Shown one piece after another: positions 1 through 8,139 of a stretch of 64,000 nt of DNA. This stretch comes from Acetobacteroides hydrogenigenes (GTDB lineage: Bacteria; Bacteroidota; Bacteroidia; Bacteroidales; ZOR0009): NCBI RefSeq assembly GCF_004340205.1, contig NZ_SLWB01000019.1, positions 1-64,000 of the forward strand, read 5' to 3'. A program made the position numbers and the translations under genes. The notes under the pieces were generated by a model. It was not told where the DNA came from. It did not search any database and saw only the letters and a program-made list of their open reading frames with translations. The stretch's first letter is position 1. Every line of letters starts with the position of its first letter.

Positions 1-11
1 CAAAGGAAGGC

Positions 12-84
12 TAGGCCTCTTATCGGAGCAAGGGTATACAAGTGGCTCCGTTCCCTCGCCACCCTTGCTCCGATAAGAGGCCTA
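12..84. repeat. 24-bp perfect inverted repeat with 25-nt spacer
   Basis: Positions 12-35 and 61-84 are exact reverse complements (24 of 24), separated by 25 nt. The repeat lies 3' of the minus-strand gene ending at 154, so it could act as a transcript-end hairpin. No T-run follows on either strand, so an intrinsic terminator is not clearly supported. It could also be the end of a mobile or dispersed element cut by the window edge. Nothing else in 1-153 looks coding. Confidence 0.7.
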
Positions 85-153
85 ACCTAAAAGGCAGGTG
101 TAATTCCTGCTTCCGAGAAAATATGGTAGACACAGTTCCGTGAATACTCCCGG

Positions 154-729
154 CTATTCCGTCTTTTTTGATATTCTCTCGGGCTCTATTTGCATGGATT
201 CTCTTCGTGGATTCTTTTCGAGTAGTTCGTTTAGTCGCTTCTGTTCGCTAGGGAATCGGTAGAGATCGTACAGAAGGCGAATGTTTTCATGGTCGATTGC
301 TTTGGGGAGTAGAATGTCCCGAATCTTATTCCGCTCGCTGCTAAAATTGAATTGCTTTAGAATGTCATGAATCTGATCCATGTAGAAACTCGTATTGCGG
401 GTTGCCTTGCTTATTTGCATAAAACGAGCATCAAACGAGCTGGTTTGCTTGATGGAGAGAATAAAGTTGTCGAACTCTCTATCGTTCATCACCCTTTCCT
501 GAGGGTAGTAGTTGTTGTCGTATGGCACGGTATAGTTCGATCCTAGCATTCTTTTAATGTTGAGAATGCTAGCGGATATTGCGCTACGCTTGTAGGCAGG
601 AAGCGAGTTGGCCTCTTGCATAATCTTGTCGAGTTCATCTTGGATACGATCGAGGTTGGTTTGAATCGACTGGGCGTTTGCTAGTGATGCAATGCAAATC
701 ATTGAGGTTAGAATCAGGATTTTTTTCAT
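154..729 (-). CDS. Secreted DUF4476-like protein
   Basis: This 191-residue protein has an N-terminal signal peptide (MKKILILTSMICIASLANAQ) with probable cleavage after NA-Q. The open frame extends upstream to 858, but the start at 729 is preferred because it places the signal peptide at the N-terminus. Residues about 95-180 look like the DUF4476 domain of Bacteroidetes: helical repeats with MNDREFDNFILSIKQTSSFD followed by a second unit containing QIHDILKQFNFSSER. The molecular role is unknown; an exported periplasmic or envelope location is inferred. It is followed by the inverted repeat at 12-84 and preceded by the two-way hairpin at 837-890, so it is probably a single-gene transcript. Confidence 0.7.
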   Translation of the reverse strand: MKKILILTSMICIASLANAQSIQTNLDRIQDELDKIMQEANSLPAYKRSAISASILNIKRMLGSNYTVPYDNNYYPQERVMNDREFDNFILSIKQTSSFDARFMQISKATRNTSFYMDQIHDILKQFNFSSERNKIRDILLPKAIDHENIRLLYDLYRFPSEQKRLNELLEKNPRRESMQIEPERISKKTE

Positions 730-836
730 AGCGGTAAGAATTTGGTTTCTTATGCTTGTGAATATAGCGAAGATTTTACACAATAGTAAAGGATAATCTG
801 TTAAATGCTTATAGGTTTCATCCTGTTGGCTTACAT

Positions 837-890
837 AATAATTAAAAAGTAAGGCCATTCAAATTTGGATGGCCTTACTTTTTAATTATT
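837..890. terminator. 22-bp hairpin, probably bidirectional terminator
   Basis: Positions 837-858 and 869-890 are perfect reverse complements around a 10-nt loop. The core is AAGGCCAT/ATGGCCTT, with A-rich and T-rich outer parts that give a T tract whichever strand is transcribed. On the minus strand it ends the gene whose stop codon (886-888) lies inside the right arm. Confidence 0.75.
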
Positions 891-1599
891 GTTTAGCCTT
901 GGTATATTCGTCGATATGCTTAGCAAAGTCGTACCAGCTTGGCTTTTCGCCGTACTTTCTCGTCATTTCAGCGTTATCGCCAAAAAGCTTGGCGAATTCC
1001 TTCTTGTAGTCGCTCTTTTCTACCCTGTAGGCAGGAGCAGTTCCTTTCTTTACGTAGTAGGTCTTGATGTCACCACCGGCTAATGTTATGCCAGCTACAC
1101 CCCATTTTGTGGTTTCTTCAACAATAGGATCCCTATATACCTTAATTTCGCTGCAAAAATCAGGGTTTAGCAGCTGCATTAAAAGGTTGAACTGCTTCTT
1201 GTTCTTAATAAGCACGTCAGTTTGCTCAAGAATCATCATCCCCTGTCCAAGAAGGTCGAAGTTGTAATCTTTGCTGGTTGCTTTATGTACGTTAGAGCCA
1301 AATTCCATTCGCTTTGCCAGTTTTTCCATCCCGGCAGGTTGGGCGTAAAGTGTTTGGATATCTTTGGCCATAAGGTTGCTCTCTTTGCCGTTGTTGTCTA
1401 CAAAAACGATGCTTTCATAAAGCCCCTTTCTCCAATCAACATCCTTAATATGGCCTTCAAGTTTTTCGCCGGTCATAAGCGTTACGTAGGCAGGTTTCCC
1501 TTTCGAAACAAGTTGAAAACCTTCAAGAAATTGTTGCGAGAATGCTGCATTTACAGCAAGAATGCATGCAGATGCAAGTAGAATTTTTTTTAAGTTCAT
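886..1599 (-). CDS. Secreted protein of unknown function
   Basis: The 237-residue product starts with a clear signal peptide (MNLKKILLASACILAVNAAF, then SQ). The frame is open to 1719, but the upstream part has no signal-like features, so the start at 1599 is chosen. The mature part begins with a small beta-rich stretch around VTLMTGEKLEGHIKDVDW (about residues 38-55), which resembles a short SH3-like or barrel segment. The rest is mixed alpha/beta with a C-terminal charged tail. I do not recognise the family. The stop codon overlaps the hairpin at 837-890, and a TACCTTTA -7-like element lies about 28 nt upstream. Confidence 0.6.
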   Translation of the reverse strand: MNLKKILLASACILAVNAAFSQQFLEGFQLVSKGKPAYVTLMTGEKLEGHIKDVDWRKGLYESIVFVDNNGKESNLMAKDIQTLYAQPAGMEKLAKRMEFGSNVHKATSKDYNFDLLGQGMMILEQTDVLIKNKKQFNLLMQLLNPDFCSEIKVYRDPIVEETTKWGVAGITLAGGDIKTYYVKKGTAPAYRVEKSDYKKEFAKLFGDNAEMTRKYGEKPSWYDFAKHIDEYTKAKQ

Positions 1600-1626
1600 A
1601 AAATAAGTTGTTTGAAAAAATTTAGC

Positions 1627-1634
1627 TAAAGGTA
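1627..1634 (-). promoter_or_regulatory. Candidate -7 element (TACCTTTA)
   Basis: Read on the minus strand this is TACCTTTA, one base from the Bacteroidetes TAnnTTTG element, and it lies about 28 nt before the start codon at 1599. No clear -33 TTTG was seen, so the call rests on the -7 match and its position only. Confidence 0.35.
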
Positions 1635-1688
1635 GTTTGTTTTTTTTGATGGTGATAAATTTAGTGCTGTTATTTGATCGTTTAGTCG

Positions 1689-1729
1689 AAAAAATCCCCA
1701 CCAGCAGCAAATGCCACATGGTGGGGATT
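1689..1729 (-). terminator. Intrinsic terminator of the acd-etfBA transcript
   Basis: The arms 1693-1703 and 1719-1729 are perfect reverse complements (AATCCCCACCA). On the minus strand the hairpin is followed by a run of six T (1689-1694 on the plus strand are A). It lies about 30 nt beyond the etfA stop codon. Confidence 0.8.
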
Positions 1730-1757
1730 GAAATTATAATATAGCAGTTTGTGAGCT

Positions 1758-2753
1758 CTACCTCTTCTTCAACCGCTCGTTAAGCAGCGGAATAATCTTA
1801 CGGGCATCGCCAACGATACCGAGGTCGGCCACCTGGAAGATGGGCGCGCTCTTGTCTTTGTTCACCGCAACGATGAAGTCCGACTCCTCCATACCGGCTA
1901 GGTGCTGGATGGCACCCGAAATGCCGAAGGCGAAGTATAGATCGGGGCGAACGGTCTTTCCCGTTTGTCCAACCTGACGTTCGTGACCAACGAACCCGGC
2001 ATCAACCACCGCACGCGAGGCCGATACCTGCGCATGCATGGTGCTGGCAAGCTCCTTTAGCATCTCAAGTCCTTCAGGATTTGCAATGCCGCGACCTCCC
2101 GATATCAGAATTTTTGCTTCGGAGATGTCCACCATGTTCTTTGCTTCCTTCACCGTCTTCACCAGTTTTACCCTAAACTTTGTCTTGTCGAAGTTTGCTG
2201 TAACAATCTCTACCTTGCCTTGACGGGTAGCATCCGCATCCATCGCCTTCATTACGCCGGGACGTACTGTGCTCATTTGAGGGCGGTGTTCCTTGCAAAC
2301 AATGGTAGCCATAAGGTTGCCGCCAAAGGCAGGTCGGGTCATCAGTAGTTCCTTCTCCTCCGAGATTTCCAAACGGGTACAGTCGGCGGTAAGACCTGTT
2401 GATAGCCGAGCCGATAGGCGAGGCCCAAGGTCGCGGCCAATGGTGGTGGCGCCAATCAGTACGATGTCGGGCTTGCTCTCGTTAACGATTTGGCAGATGG
2501 CCTGAGCGTATGGCTCGGTGGTGTACTCGGCCAACTCGGGAGCATCCATGCAGAGCACCACGTCAGCTCCATAGGCAATCAAGTCTTTTGCCTTCTCGGC
2601 TATGCCGCTGCCTGGGAAGATGGCGTAAACCTTTTCGTTAAGTGCATCGGCAAGATCGCGGGCTTTGCCAAGCAGCTCTAGCGATACGTGCTGTACCTTA
2701 CCCTCTCTTTGTTCTATGAAGACGTAAACGCCCTTATATTGTGCTTTGTCCAT
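1758..2753 (-). CDS. etfA: Electron transfer flavoprotein, alpha subunit
   Basis: EtfA (331 residues, usual length) carries the FAD that relays electrons between the acyl-CoA dehydrogenase and EtfB. The C-terminal FAD-binding domain shows the family signature around [20 protein letters not shown] (about residues 265-285), with [11 protein letters not shown] downstream. The N-terminal domain is the ETF alpha/beta fold. It lies 10 nt after etfB and is the last gene of acd-etfB-etfA, followed by a terminator. In this context it should serve crotonyl-CoA reduction in lysine fermentation. Whether the complex bifurcates electrons to ferredoxin cannot be decided from this sequence alone. Confidence 0.95.
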   Translation of the reverse strand: MDKAQYKGVYVFIEQREGKVQHVSLELLGKARDLADALNEKVYAIFPGSGIAEKAKDLIAYGADVVLCMDAPELAEYTTEPYAQAICQIVNESKPDIVLIGATTIGRDLGPRLSARLSTGLTADCTRLEISEEKELLMTRPAFGGNLMATIVCKEHRPQMSTVRPGVMKAMDADATRQGKVEIVTANFDKTKFRVKLVKTVKEAKNMVDISEAKILISGGRGIANPEGLEMLKELASTMHAQVSASRAVVDAGFVGHERQVGQTGKTVRPDLYFAFGISGAIQHLAGMEESDFIVAVNKDKSAPIFQVADLGIVGDARKIIPLLNERLKKR

Positions 2754-2763
2754 TGCTAGCGTT

Positions 2764-3546
2764 TTAAAGGATAAACTTTTCTTTTAATTTTCTGATGATG
2801 ATGCCAACAGCCTCTTCTGCATCCACCTCGTACTGCTCGCCAGGAGCCTTAACGCCACGGGTGAACGCCTTGTGAACGCGGGTAGGAGAGCCTTTTAGTC
2901 CAAGCACACCCTCTTCAACGTCGATGTTGTCGGCACCCCAAGTTTCCACTTCGCGGTTGTAGGCCTCTACCACACCTCTTACGCTCATGTAGCGGGGCTG
3001 GTTGGCCGATGATAGTACGGTAACAACGCATGGACTTTCAACTTCTAGAATTTGGAAGCCTTCTTCAGTCGCTCTACGTACGGTAAAGGTTTTGTCTCCG
3101 TCGAATTCGATCTGCTCGAGGTAGGTAACCTGTGGCAGGTCTAGGTGCTCGGCAATCTGTGGACCAACCTGTGCGGTATCGCCATCGATAGCCTGGCGTC
3201 CGGTGATAAGTAGGTCGAACTCAAGCTTACGAAGCGCACCTGCAAGCGCATGCGAGGTAGCCAAGGTATCGGCACCTGCAAACTTGCGGTCAGTAAGTAG
3301 GATGGCACGGTCAGCGCCCATGGCAAATGCCTCACGCAGCACGGCATCGGCCTGAGGTGGTCCCATGGTGATTACAGTTACGTGTGCGCCATGCTTCTCC
3401 TTTAACTCCAGCGCCATTTCTAGCCCGCTCTTATCGTCAGGGTTCATAATGCTGGCAACTCCATCGCGGATAAGCGTTCCCGTGGTTGGGTTTATCTTGA
3501 TTTCGGTAGTATTGGGTACTTGCTTAATGCAAACTACAATTTTCAT
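2764..3546 (-). CDS. etfB: Electron transfer flavoprotein, beta subunit
   Basis: EtfB has 260 residues from the start chosen here, MKIVVCIKQVPNTTEIKI, which is the canonical beginning of the family. An ATG two codons earlier (3552) is possible; the longer frame to 3588 uses TTG and is unlikely. The family nucleotide-binding regions are present, including VTVITMGPPQADAVLREAFA (about residues 59-78) and LITGRQAIDGDTAQVGPQIA (about 115-134). It is transcribed between the acyl-CoA dehydrogenase and etfA with gaps of 19 and 10 nt, an arrangement typical of butyryl-CoA dehydrogenase/Etf operons. Confidence 0.95.
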   Translation of the reverse strand: MKIVVCIKQVPNTTEIKINPTTGTLIRDGVASIMNPDDKSGLEMALELKEKHGAHVTVITMGPPQADAVLREAFAMGADRAILLTDRKFAGADTLATSHALAGALRKLEFDLLITGRQAIDGDTAQVGPQIAEHLDLPQVTYLEQIEFDGDKTFTVRRATEEGFQILEVESPCVVTVLSSANQPRYMSVRGVVEAYNREVETWGADNIDVEEGVLGLKGSPTRVHKAFTRGVKAPGEQYEVDAEEAVGIIIRKLKEKFIL

Positions 3547-3565
3547 CGTCATTCGTTTTTGAATT

Positions 3566-4705
3566 CTACTTAAATAGTGAAGCAGCAATTACCATGCGCT
3601 GTACCTCAGAGGTGCCTTCGTAGATCTCGGTGATCTTGGCGTCGCGCATCATGCGCTCTACTGGATATTCGCGGGTGTAGCCGTATCCACCATGGAACTG
3701 AACTGCCTTATTGGTAACCTCCATTGCCGTTTCGGCAGCAAAAAGCTTAGCCATGGCAGCATCAACAGTGTAGGGGAGGCCAGCATCCTTTTTATAGGCA
3801 GCCTGACGTACCAAAAGGCGAGCAGCCTGAGTCTTGGTTTCAAGATCGGCCATTTGGAACTGGGTGTTTTGGAATGCGGCGATAGACTTGCCAAACTGCT
3901 TACGCTCCTTCGAGTACTTTACTGTTTCGTTGATGGCTCCTTGAGCGATGCCTAGAGCCTGAGCTGCAATACCAATACGACCACCGTCGAGGGTCTTCAT
4001 GGCGATGCCGAACCCTCCATGAAGTTTGCCCAGCATGTTTGCCTTTGGAACAATGCAGTTCTCCATAATCAGCTCGCAGGTTGCCGATCCACGGATACCC
4101 ATCTTCTTTTCCTTCTTTCCAACCGAGAATCCTGGGAAATCTTTTTCTACAATAAAGGCAGAAATGCCTTTTACACCCTTCGACTTATCGGTCATGGCAA
4201 AAATGATGTACACATGACCATATTCGGCGTTGGTGATAAATATCTTGCTTCCGTTTAGGATGTAGCTATCGCCATCTTCAACAGCTGTTGTTTGCTGCGA
4301 CGAGGCATCGGTTCCGGCATTGGGTTCGGTAAGACCAAAAGCACCAATCCATTCTCCAGATGCAAGCTTTGGAAGGTATTTGCGCTTTTGTTCTTCTGTT
4401 CCGTTCTCCATAATTGGCGCAGCGCAAAGCGATGTGTGCGCCGATACAATTACACCTGTAGTTGCACAAGCTGCCGAAAGCTCCTCTACCGCCATGCTGT
4501 AAAGCTGGTTAGTTCCACCTGCTCCTCCGTATTCAACTGGAACAGGTATTCCCATCAACCCCAACTTGGCCATTTTCTTTACCGTTTCGATAGGGAAAAA
4601 CTCTTGCTCATCGACTTCGGCGGCAAGCGGCTTCACCTCTTTTTCGGCAAATTCCCTAATCATCTGAAGAAATAGGGTCTCCGTTTTTGTTAAGCTAAAA
4701 TCCAT
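3566..4705 (-). CDS. bcd: Short-chain acyl-CoA (butyryl-CoA) dehydrogenase
   Basis: The 379-residue flavoenzyme has the usual acyl-CoA dehydrogenase length and order: N-terminal helical domain, a middle beta-domain with the signature GAFGLTEPNAGTDASS, and a C-terminal helical domain. Glu363 in IYEGTSEVQR is in the position of the catalytic base of short- and medium-chain members. Linkage to etfB-etfA and to a pathway producing crotonyl-CoA supports a role as crotonyl-CoA reductase (butyryl-CoA dehydrogenase). Substrate chain length is inferred from context. Its start codon lies 35 nt after a hairpin with a T-run (4740-4782), and a -7 element matching consensus lies at 4820-4827, so it probably has its own promoter and leader. 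Confidence 0.9.
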   Translation of the reverse strand: MDFSLTKTETLFLQMIREFAEKEVKPLAAEVDEQEFFPIETVKKMAKLGLMGIPVPVEYGGAGGTNQLYSMAVEELSAACATTGVIVSAHTSLCAAPIMENGTEEQKRKYLPKLASGEWIGAFGLTEPNAGTDASSQQTTAVEDGDSYILNGSKIFITNAEYGHVYIIFAMTDKSKGVKGISAFIVEKDFPGFSVGKKEKKMGIRGSATCELIMENCIVPKANMLGKLHGGFGIAMKTLDGGRIGIAAQALGIAQGAINETVKYSKERKQFGKSIAAFQNTQFQMADLETKTQAARLLVRQAAYKKDAGLPYTVDAAMAKLFAAETAMEVTNKAVQFHGGYGYTREYPVERMMRDAKITEIYEGTSEVQRMVIAASLFK

Positions 4706-4739
4706 GCTGTTATTTCGTTTAAATCAAATCCGTTGCTAT

Positions 4740-4782
4740 AAAAAAATCCAAATCCAATACTGTGAATACTGGATTTGGATTT
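4740..4782 (-). terminator. Terminator-like hairpin in the acd-etfBA leader
   Basis: Arms 4744-4756 and 4770-4782 are perfect 13-bp reverse complements (AAATCCAAATCCA). Read on the minus strand they are followed by seven T (A at 4740-4746). It can end the long lysine transcript coming from the fabG-type gene, but it also lies downstream of the promoter candidate at 4820-4827 and only 35 nt before the acd start. It may therefore act as a leader terminator or attenuator. The stem is A+T rich, so its strength is uncertain. Confidence 0.6.
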
Positions 4783-4819
4783 ATGTTACATACTTTTTAA
4801 GATCTCTTTATTTCGATCT

Positions 4820-4827
4820 CAAAGGTA
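4820..4827 (-). promoter_or_regulatory. -7 promoter element for acd-etfBA (TACCTTTG)
   Basis: On the minus strand this reads TACCTTTG, an exact match to the Bacteroidetes TAnnTTTG element. It sits in the 194-nt spacer between the SDR gene and the acyl-CoA dehydrogenase, about 115 nt before the latter. A convincing -33 TTTG was not found at the usual distance. Confidence 0.5.
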
Positions 4828-4899
4828 GTAAATTGTTATTAAAATAACAGTGCTGTGTATTAAATTAAAGTTGAAAATATAACAAATCATTACGAATTG

Positions 4900-5643
4900 T
4901 TATATAGTCATACCTCCATCTACGCTAAGTGTAGCTCCGTTGATGTAAGCTGCTTCATCCGAAGCAAGGAATAGGTATGCCGCAGCAATTTCCTCTGGTT
5001 GTCCTAGTCGGGCAACTGGCACCTTACTCTTCATTGCATCGATAACGTTTTCGGGCATTTTGGAAACCATTTCGGTGGCGATAAAGCCGGGAGCAATAGC
5101 GTTTACGGTGATGCCCTTTTTGCCGAGCTCGCGTGCCCAGGTTTTGGTCATACCAATAAGACCAGCCTTGGTTGCTACGTAGTTGGTTTGTCCAAAGTTT
5201 CCGTATAGTGCAACTACCGACGATGCGTTAACAATACGTCCGTAATTTTTTTCTACCATATATTCTGAAACAATCTTTGTGCAGTAGAAAACACCAGTAA
5301 GATTAACGTCGATCACCTGCTGCCATTGCTCGGGGGTCATCTTCTTAAGCGTGCTGTCGCGGGTAATTCCAGCGTTGTTGATAAGGATGTCAATCTTACC
5401 GAATTTCTCGATTACCGCTTTGGTCGCAGCCTCTACCTCTTCGTACTTTGCGGTGTTAACCTTGGCAAAGGAAGCCTTCTTGCCTTCGCTGCAAAGCTGC
5501 TCGGCTAGGGCATTGCCTCTTGTTTCGTCCAAGTCCCAAATAATGGTGGTTGCGCCCTCGGCAGCAAAACGAGTTGCCGTTGCTGCACCGATACCTGCTG
5601 CGCCACCGGTGATGATGGCTACTTTATTCTCAAGTCGTTTCAT
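4900..5643 (-). CDS. SDR 3-oxoacyl-CoA/ACP reductase (FabG/PhaB type)
   Basis: The 247-residue short-chain dehydrogenase has the NAD(P)-binding motif TGGAAGIG (residues 12-19), NNAG (about 89-92) and the catalytic triad Ser142, Tyr155 and Lys159 (NYVATK). The upstream-extended frame overlaps the neighbouring hydratase, so the start at 5643 (or 5646) is chosen. It most resembles FabG/PhaB reductases that interconvert acetoacetyl- and (R)-3-hydroxybutyryl thioesters. Linkage to an (R)-specific hydratase (16 nt upstream) and a thiolase suggests it acts on acetoacetyl-CoA rather than in fatty acid synthesis. Cofactor preference is not resolved. Confidence 0.85.
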   Translation of the reverse strand: MKRLENKVAIITGGAAGIGAATATRFAAEGATTIIWDLDETRGNALAEQLCSEGKKASFAKVNTAKYEEVEAATKAVIEKFGKIDILINNAGITRDSTLKKMTPEQWQQVIDVNLTGVFYCTKIVSEYMVEKNYGRIVNASSVVALYGNFGQTNYVATKAGLIGMTKTWARELGKKGITVNAIAPGFIATEMVSKMPENVIDAMKSKVPVARLGQPEEIAAAYLFLASDEAAYINGATLSVDGGMTI

Positions 5644-5659
5644 CATTCTCTGAATTAGG

Positions 5660-6064
5660 TTAAACGAATTGCTTATCATGCTTTAGTTTGGCATTGCCGA
5701 CGATACAGGCCGTACCCTGACTATTCTGCAGGGTGCAGCTTATAATGCCGACATGCTTTTCAGTGTTCACCTCCAGTACTTCGAAGCGGGCTTCGTAGGG
5801 CTCATCCACAAAAATTGGCGCAAGAAACTTCATCTCCTGCGACAGGTAGATGGTTCCTTCGCCGGGGAAAAGGGTTCCGAAAACTTTGGAGAAAACCGCC
5901 CCTGAGAGAAAACCGTGCACAATTGGTCGCTTAAAAATGGTATTGGCCGCATAGGCTGCATCGATATGGATAGGGTTGCAGTCGCCGGTTATCTCGGCAA
6001 ACTTGTTAACATCCTCTTGCTTAAATTCGACGCTATGCGTGTAAACATCTCCTGGCTTAATCAT
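5660..6064 (-). CDS. phaJ: MaoC/PhaJ-type (R)-specific enoyl-CoA hydratase
   Basis: The 134-residue single hot-dog protein matches PhaJ-size MaoC hydratases. The catalytic dyad is visible as Asp28 and His33 in ITGDCNPIHID, followed by the conserved RPIVHGFLSG segment. The family adds or removes water between crotonyl-CoA and (R)-3-hydroxybutyryl-CoA. It sits between the thiolase and the SDR reductase, so the three can link acetoacetyl-CoA to crotonyl-CoA by an (R)-hydroxyacyl route. The usual (S)-specific Crt/Hbd pair is absent from the window. Direction in vivo is inferred only. Confidence 0.85.
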   Translation of the reverse strand: MIKPGDVYTHSVEFKQEDVNKFAEITGDCNPIHIDAAYAANTIFKRPIVHGFLSGAVFSKVFGTLFPGEGTIYLSQEMKFLAPIFVDEPYEARFEVLEVNTEKHVGIISCTLQNSQGTACIVGNAKLKHDKQFV

Positions 6065-6097
6065 GAGTGTCTTGCTTTTGTGGATTATGCGGTTTGC

Positions 6098-7306
6098 TTA
6101 CTCTACCTTCTTAAGGATTATAGCCGTTCCCATACCTCCACCGATGCAAAGCGAAGCCAAGCCGTACTGCTTGTTGCTCTTCATCATTTCGTGAACAAGG
6201 CTAACGGTAATGCGATTGCCCGATGCACCAATTGGGTGACCAAGCGCAATGGCTCCACCGTTTACGTTGGTGTGTTGCTTAATCCACTCTTCGGTTACTC
6301 CATGGTCTTCAGATAGCTGACGAATTACGCCAAGCGATTGAGCCGCGAAGGCTTCGTTTAGCTCAAGGATCTCCATTTCGTCGAGTTTCATATTGGCTTT
6401 CTTAAGCGCCTTTGCAATAGCAGGGACAGGTCCCATTCCCATGATTGAAGGCTCAACTCCGCCCTGTCCGGTGGCAATAACTTCGGCAAGAGGGGTAAGG
6501 TTGTACTTGGCAACAGCCTCTTCCGATGCCAAAAGAACAAACGAAGCGCCATCGTTAATGCCTGAAGCATTACCTGCGGTAACGGTTCCGTCCTTCTTGA
6601 AGGCTGGTTTTAGGTTTGCCAGCTTATCGGGGTTGGTAGAGCGGTTTACGAACTCATCGGTGTCGAAGGAAACCATCTCCTTGCCAATCTTTACGGTGAT
6701 AGGTACAATTTCATTTTTGAATCGTCCTTCGTCGATGGCGGTTGCGGCCTTAACCTGCGAGTTGTACGAGAATTCGTCTTGCTCCTTACGGGTGATGCTA
6801 TACTTTTCGGCAACATTCTCAGCGGTGATGCCCATGTGATAGCCTTCGAATGCATCGGTAAGACCATCGCACACCATGTGGTCGATAGCCTTGAAGTCGC
6901 CCATCTTGTTTCCATTGCGGAGGGTTCCTGGTAGCACGTATCCGGCGTTAGACATCGACTCGGTACCACCTGCCAGTACAACTTCAGCCTCGCCAGCTTT
7001 AATGTGGGTAGCACCATCAAGGATGGCTTTCATTCCGCTACCGCAGATCATGTTGATGCCGTAAGCAGGTACTTCAACAGGGATGCCTGCCTTTACGGCT
7101 GCCTGACGGGCAATGCCTTGCTTGTATCCAGCCATCAGAATATTACCAACGATTACCTCGTCGATACTAGCGGGGTTTATCTTGGTTTCGTTAATGATGT
7201 TCTTAATCACCTCGGCGGCCATATCGGCAGGCGAAACGCTGCTGAGGCTTCCCATAAACTTGCCGACAGCGGTACGCTTAGCGGCAACGATAAATACTTT
7301 ACTCAT
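6098..7306 (-). CDS. atoB: Acetyl-CoA C-acetyltransferase (thiolase)
   Basis: This 402-residue thiolase has the acyl-enzyme Cys88 in INMICGSGMKA, the His-containing NGGAIALGHPIGASG motif (about residues 349-363) and the C-terminal active-site Cys in LCIGGGMGT. It should cleave acetoacetyl-CoA to two acetyl-CoA during lysine breakdown, or condense acetyl-CoA when running toward butyrate. It is 4 nt from the CoA-transferase subunit B gene and 33 nt from phaJ, and is clearly in the same transcription unit. Confidence 0.93.
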   Translation of the reverse strand: MSKVFIVAAKRTAVGKFMGSLSSVSPADMAAEVIKNIINETKINPASIDEVIVGNILMAGYKQGIARQAAVKAGIPVEVPAYGINMICGSGMKAILDGATHIKAGEAEVVLAGGTESMSNAGYVLPGTLRNGNKMGDFKAIDHMVCDGLTDAFEGYHMGITAENVAEKYSITRKEQDEFSYNSQVKAATAIDEGRFKNEIVPITVKIGKEMVSFDTDEFVNRSTNPDKLANLKPAFKKDGTVTAGNASGINDGASFVLLASEEAVAKYNLTPLAEVIATGQGGVEPSIMGMGPVPAIAKALKKANMKLDEMEILELNEAFAAQSLGVIRQLSEDHGVTEEWIKQHTNVNGGAIALGHPIGASGNRITVSLVHEMMKSNKQYGLASLCIGGGMGTAIILKKVE

Positions 7307-7310
7307 AATG

Positions 7311-7970
7311 TTAGCTCTGTATTGGTTTGATGTCTTTTGGAATAATCAGGGTTGCCTCGGTGGCTGCTTGCACCTCTTCAACCGTAAACTCGGGATTGAT
7401 CTCCTTTAGTACGATGCCTTCTGGGGTAATCTCCATAACGCCCATTTCGGTGATGATGAGGTTTACCTGTCCTGCTGCGGTAAGCGGAAGGTTGCACTGC
7501 TTCATGATCTTATGCGCACCCTTAGCGGTGTGCTCCATGGTTAGGATTACCTTTTTTGCACCAATAAGCAGATCCATTGCTCCACCCATTCCTGGGGTTT
7601 TCTTTCCGGGGATCATCCAGTTGGCAAGGTTTCCTTTCTCGTCTACCTGAAGGGCGCCGAGGATGGTAACGTCAACATGCCCACCACGGATAATGGCAAA
7701 AGAGGTGGCGCTATCGAAGCTCGATGCTCCAGGTATTGCTGTAATGTAGCCTCCTCCTGCATTAACCAATTCGGGATTTTCTTCGCCGGGAGCAGGCTCC
7801 GGACCTATTCCGAGTAATCCGTTTTCCGATTGTAGAATTACTTTAACTCCAGCCGGAACGTAGTTAGGTACAAGCGTTGGAAGCCCAATGCCTAGGTTTA
7901 CCACATCGCCATCTTTAAGTTCGAGGGCCGCTCTACGAGCAATTACCTCTCTTATCTGGTCTTTATCCAT
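7311..7970 (-). CDS. atoA: Acetoacetate:butyrate CoA-transferase, subunit B
   Basis: The 219-residue family I CoA-transferase beta subunit has the catalytic glutamate, Glu49, in the SENG motif (ILQSENGLLGIGP), and GGxGGAMDL-like glycine-rich segments downstream (GMGGAMDLLIGAKKV). In the lysine pathway it moves CoA from butyryl-CoA to acetoacetate. Its partner subunit A is not adjacent but lies about 10 kb away at 18292-18936, at the other end of the same strand-coherent block. That split is unusual for a heterodimer normally encoded by neighbouring genes. Confidence 0.92.
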   Translation of the reverse strand: MDKDQIREVIARRAALELKDGDVVNLGIGLPTLVPNYVPAGVKVILQSENGLLGIGPEPAPGEENPELVNAGGGYITAIPGASSFDSATSFAIIRGGHVDVTILGALQVDEKGNLANWMIPGKKTPGMGGAMDLLIGAKKVILTMEHTAKGAHKIMKQCNLPLTAAGQVNLIITEMGVMEITPEGIVLKEINPEFTVEEVQAATEATLIIPKDIKPIQS

Positions 7971-7999
7971 GTAGGGTAGGTTTTTATTTTTTAGAATAC

Positions 8000-8034
8000 A
8001 GACATTAGACGTTAGATTTTAGACGTTAGATGGA
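8000..8034. repeat. Heptanucleotide repeat, AGACGTT type
   Basis: Five consecutive 7-nt units (AGACATT, AGACGTT, AGATTTT, AGACGTT, AGATGGA) lie in the 169-nt spacer between kamE and the CoA-transferase gene. A further diverged AACTTCGTCTAACT pair occurs at about 8103-8142. It shares the 7-nt period of the other spacer repeats but not their consensus. Confidence 0.75.
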
Positions 8035-8139
8035 GCTGTATCCTCGAAGTTGTTTATCCTCCCGTTGCCGGGAGGAGGGGGATAACTGTTTCTATTTCCC
8101 ATAACTTCGTCTAACTTCTGAAATAACTTCGTCTAACTC

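Noticed and set aside
85-150. tRNA-like fragment (a GCAGG...CCTGC stem and a TGGTAGACAC box as in tRNA-Leu D-arms)
   Set aside because: No matching acceptor stem, anticodon arm or TTCRA loop can be assembled; at most a remnant.
3566-3588. Longer EtfB start overlapping the acyl-CoA dehydrogenase stop
   Set aside because: It would need a TTG start and adds residues absent from EtfB; the ATG at 3546 gives the canonical N-terminus.
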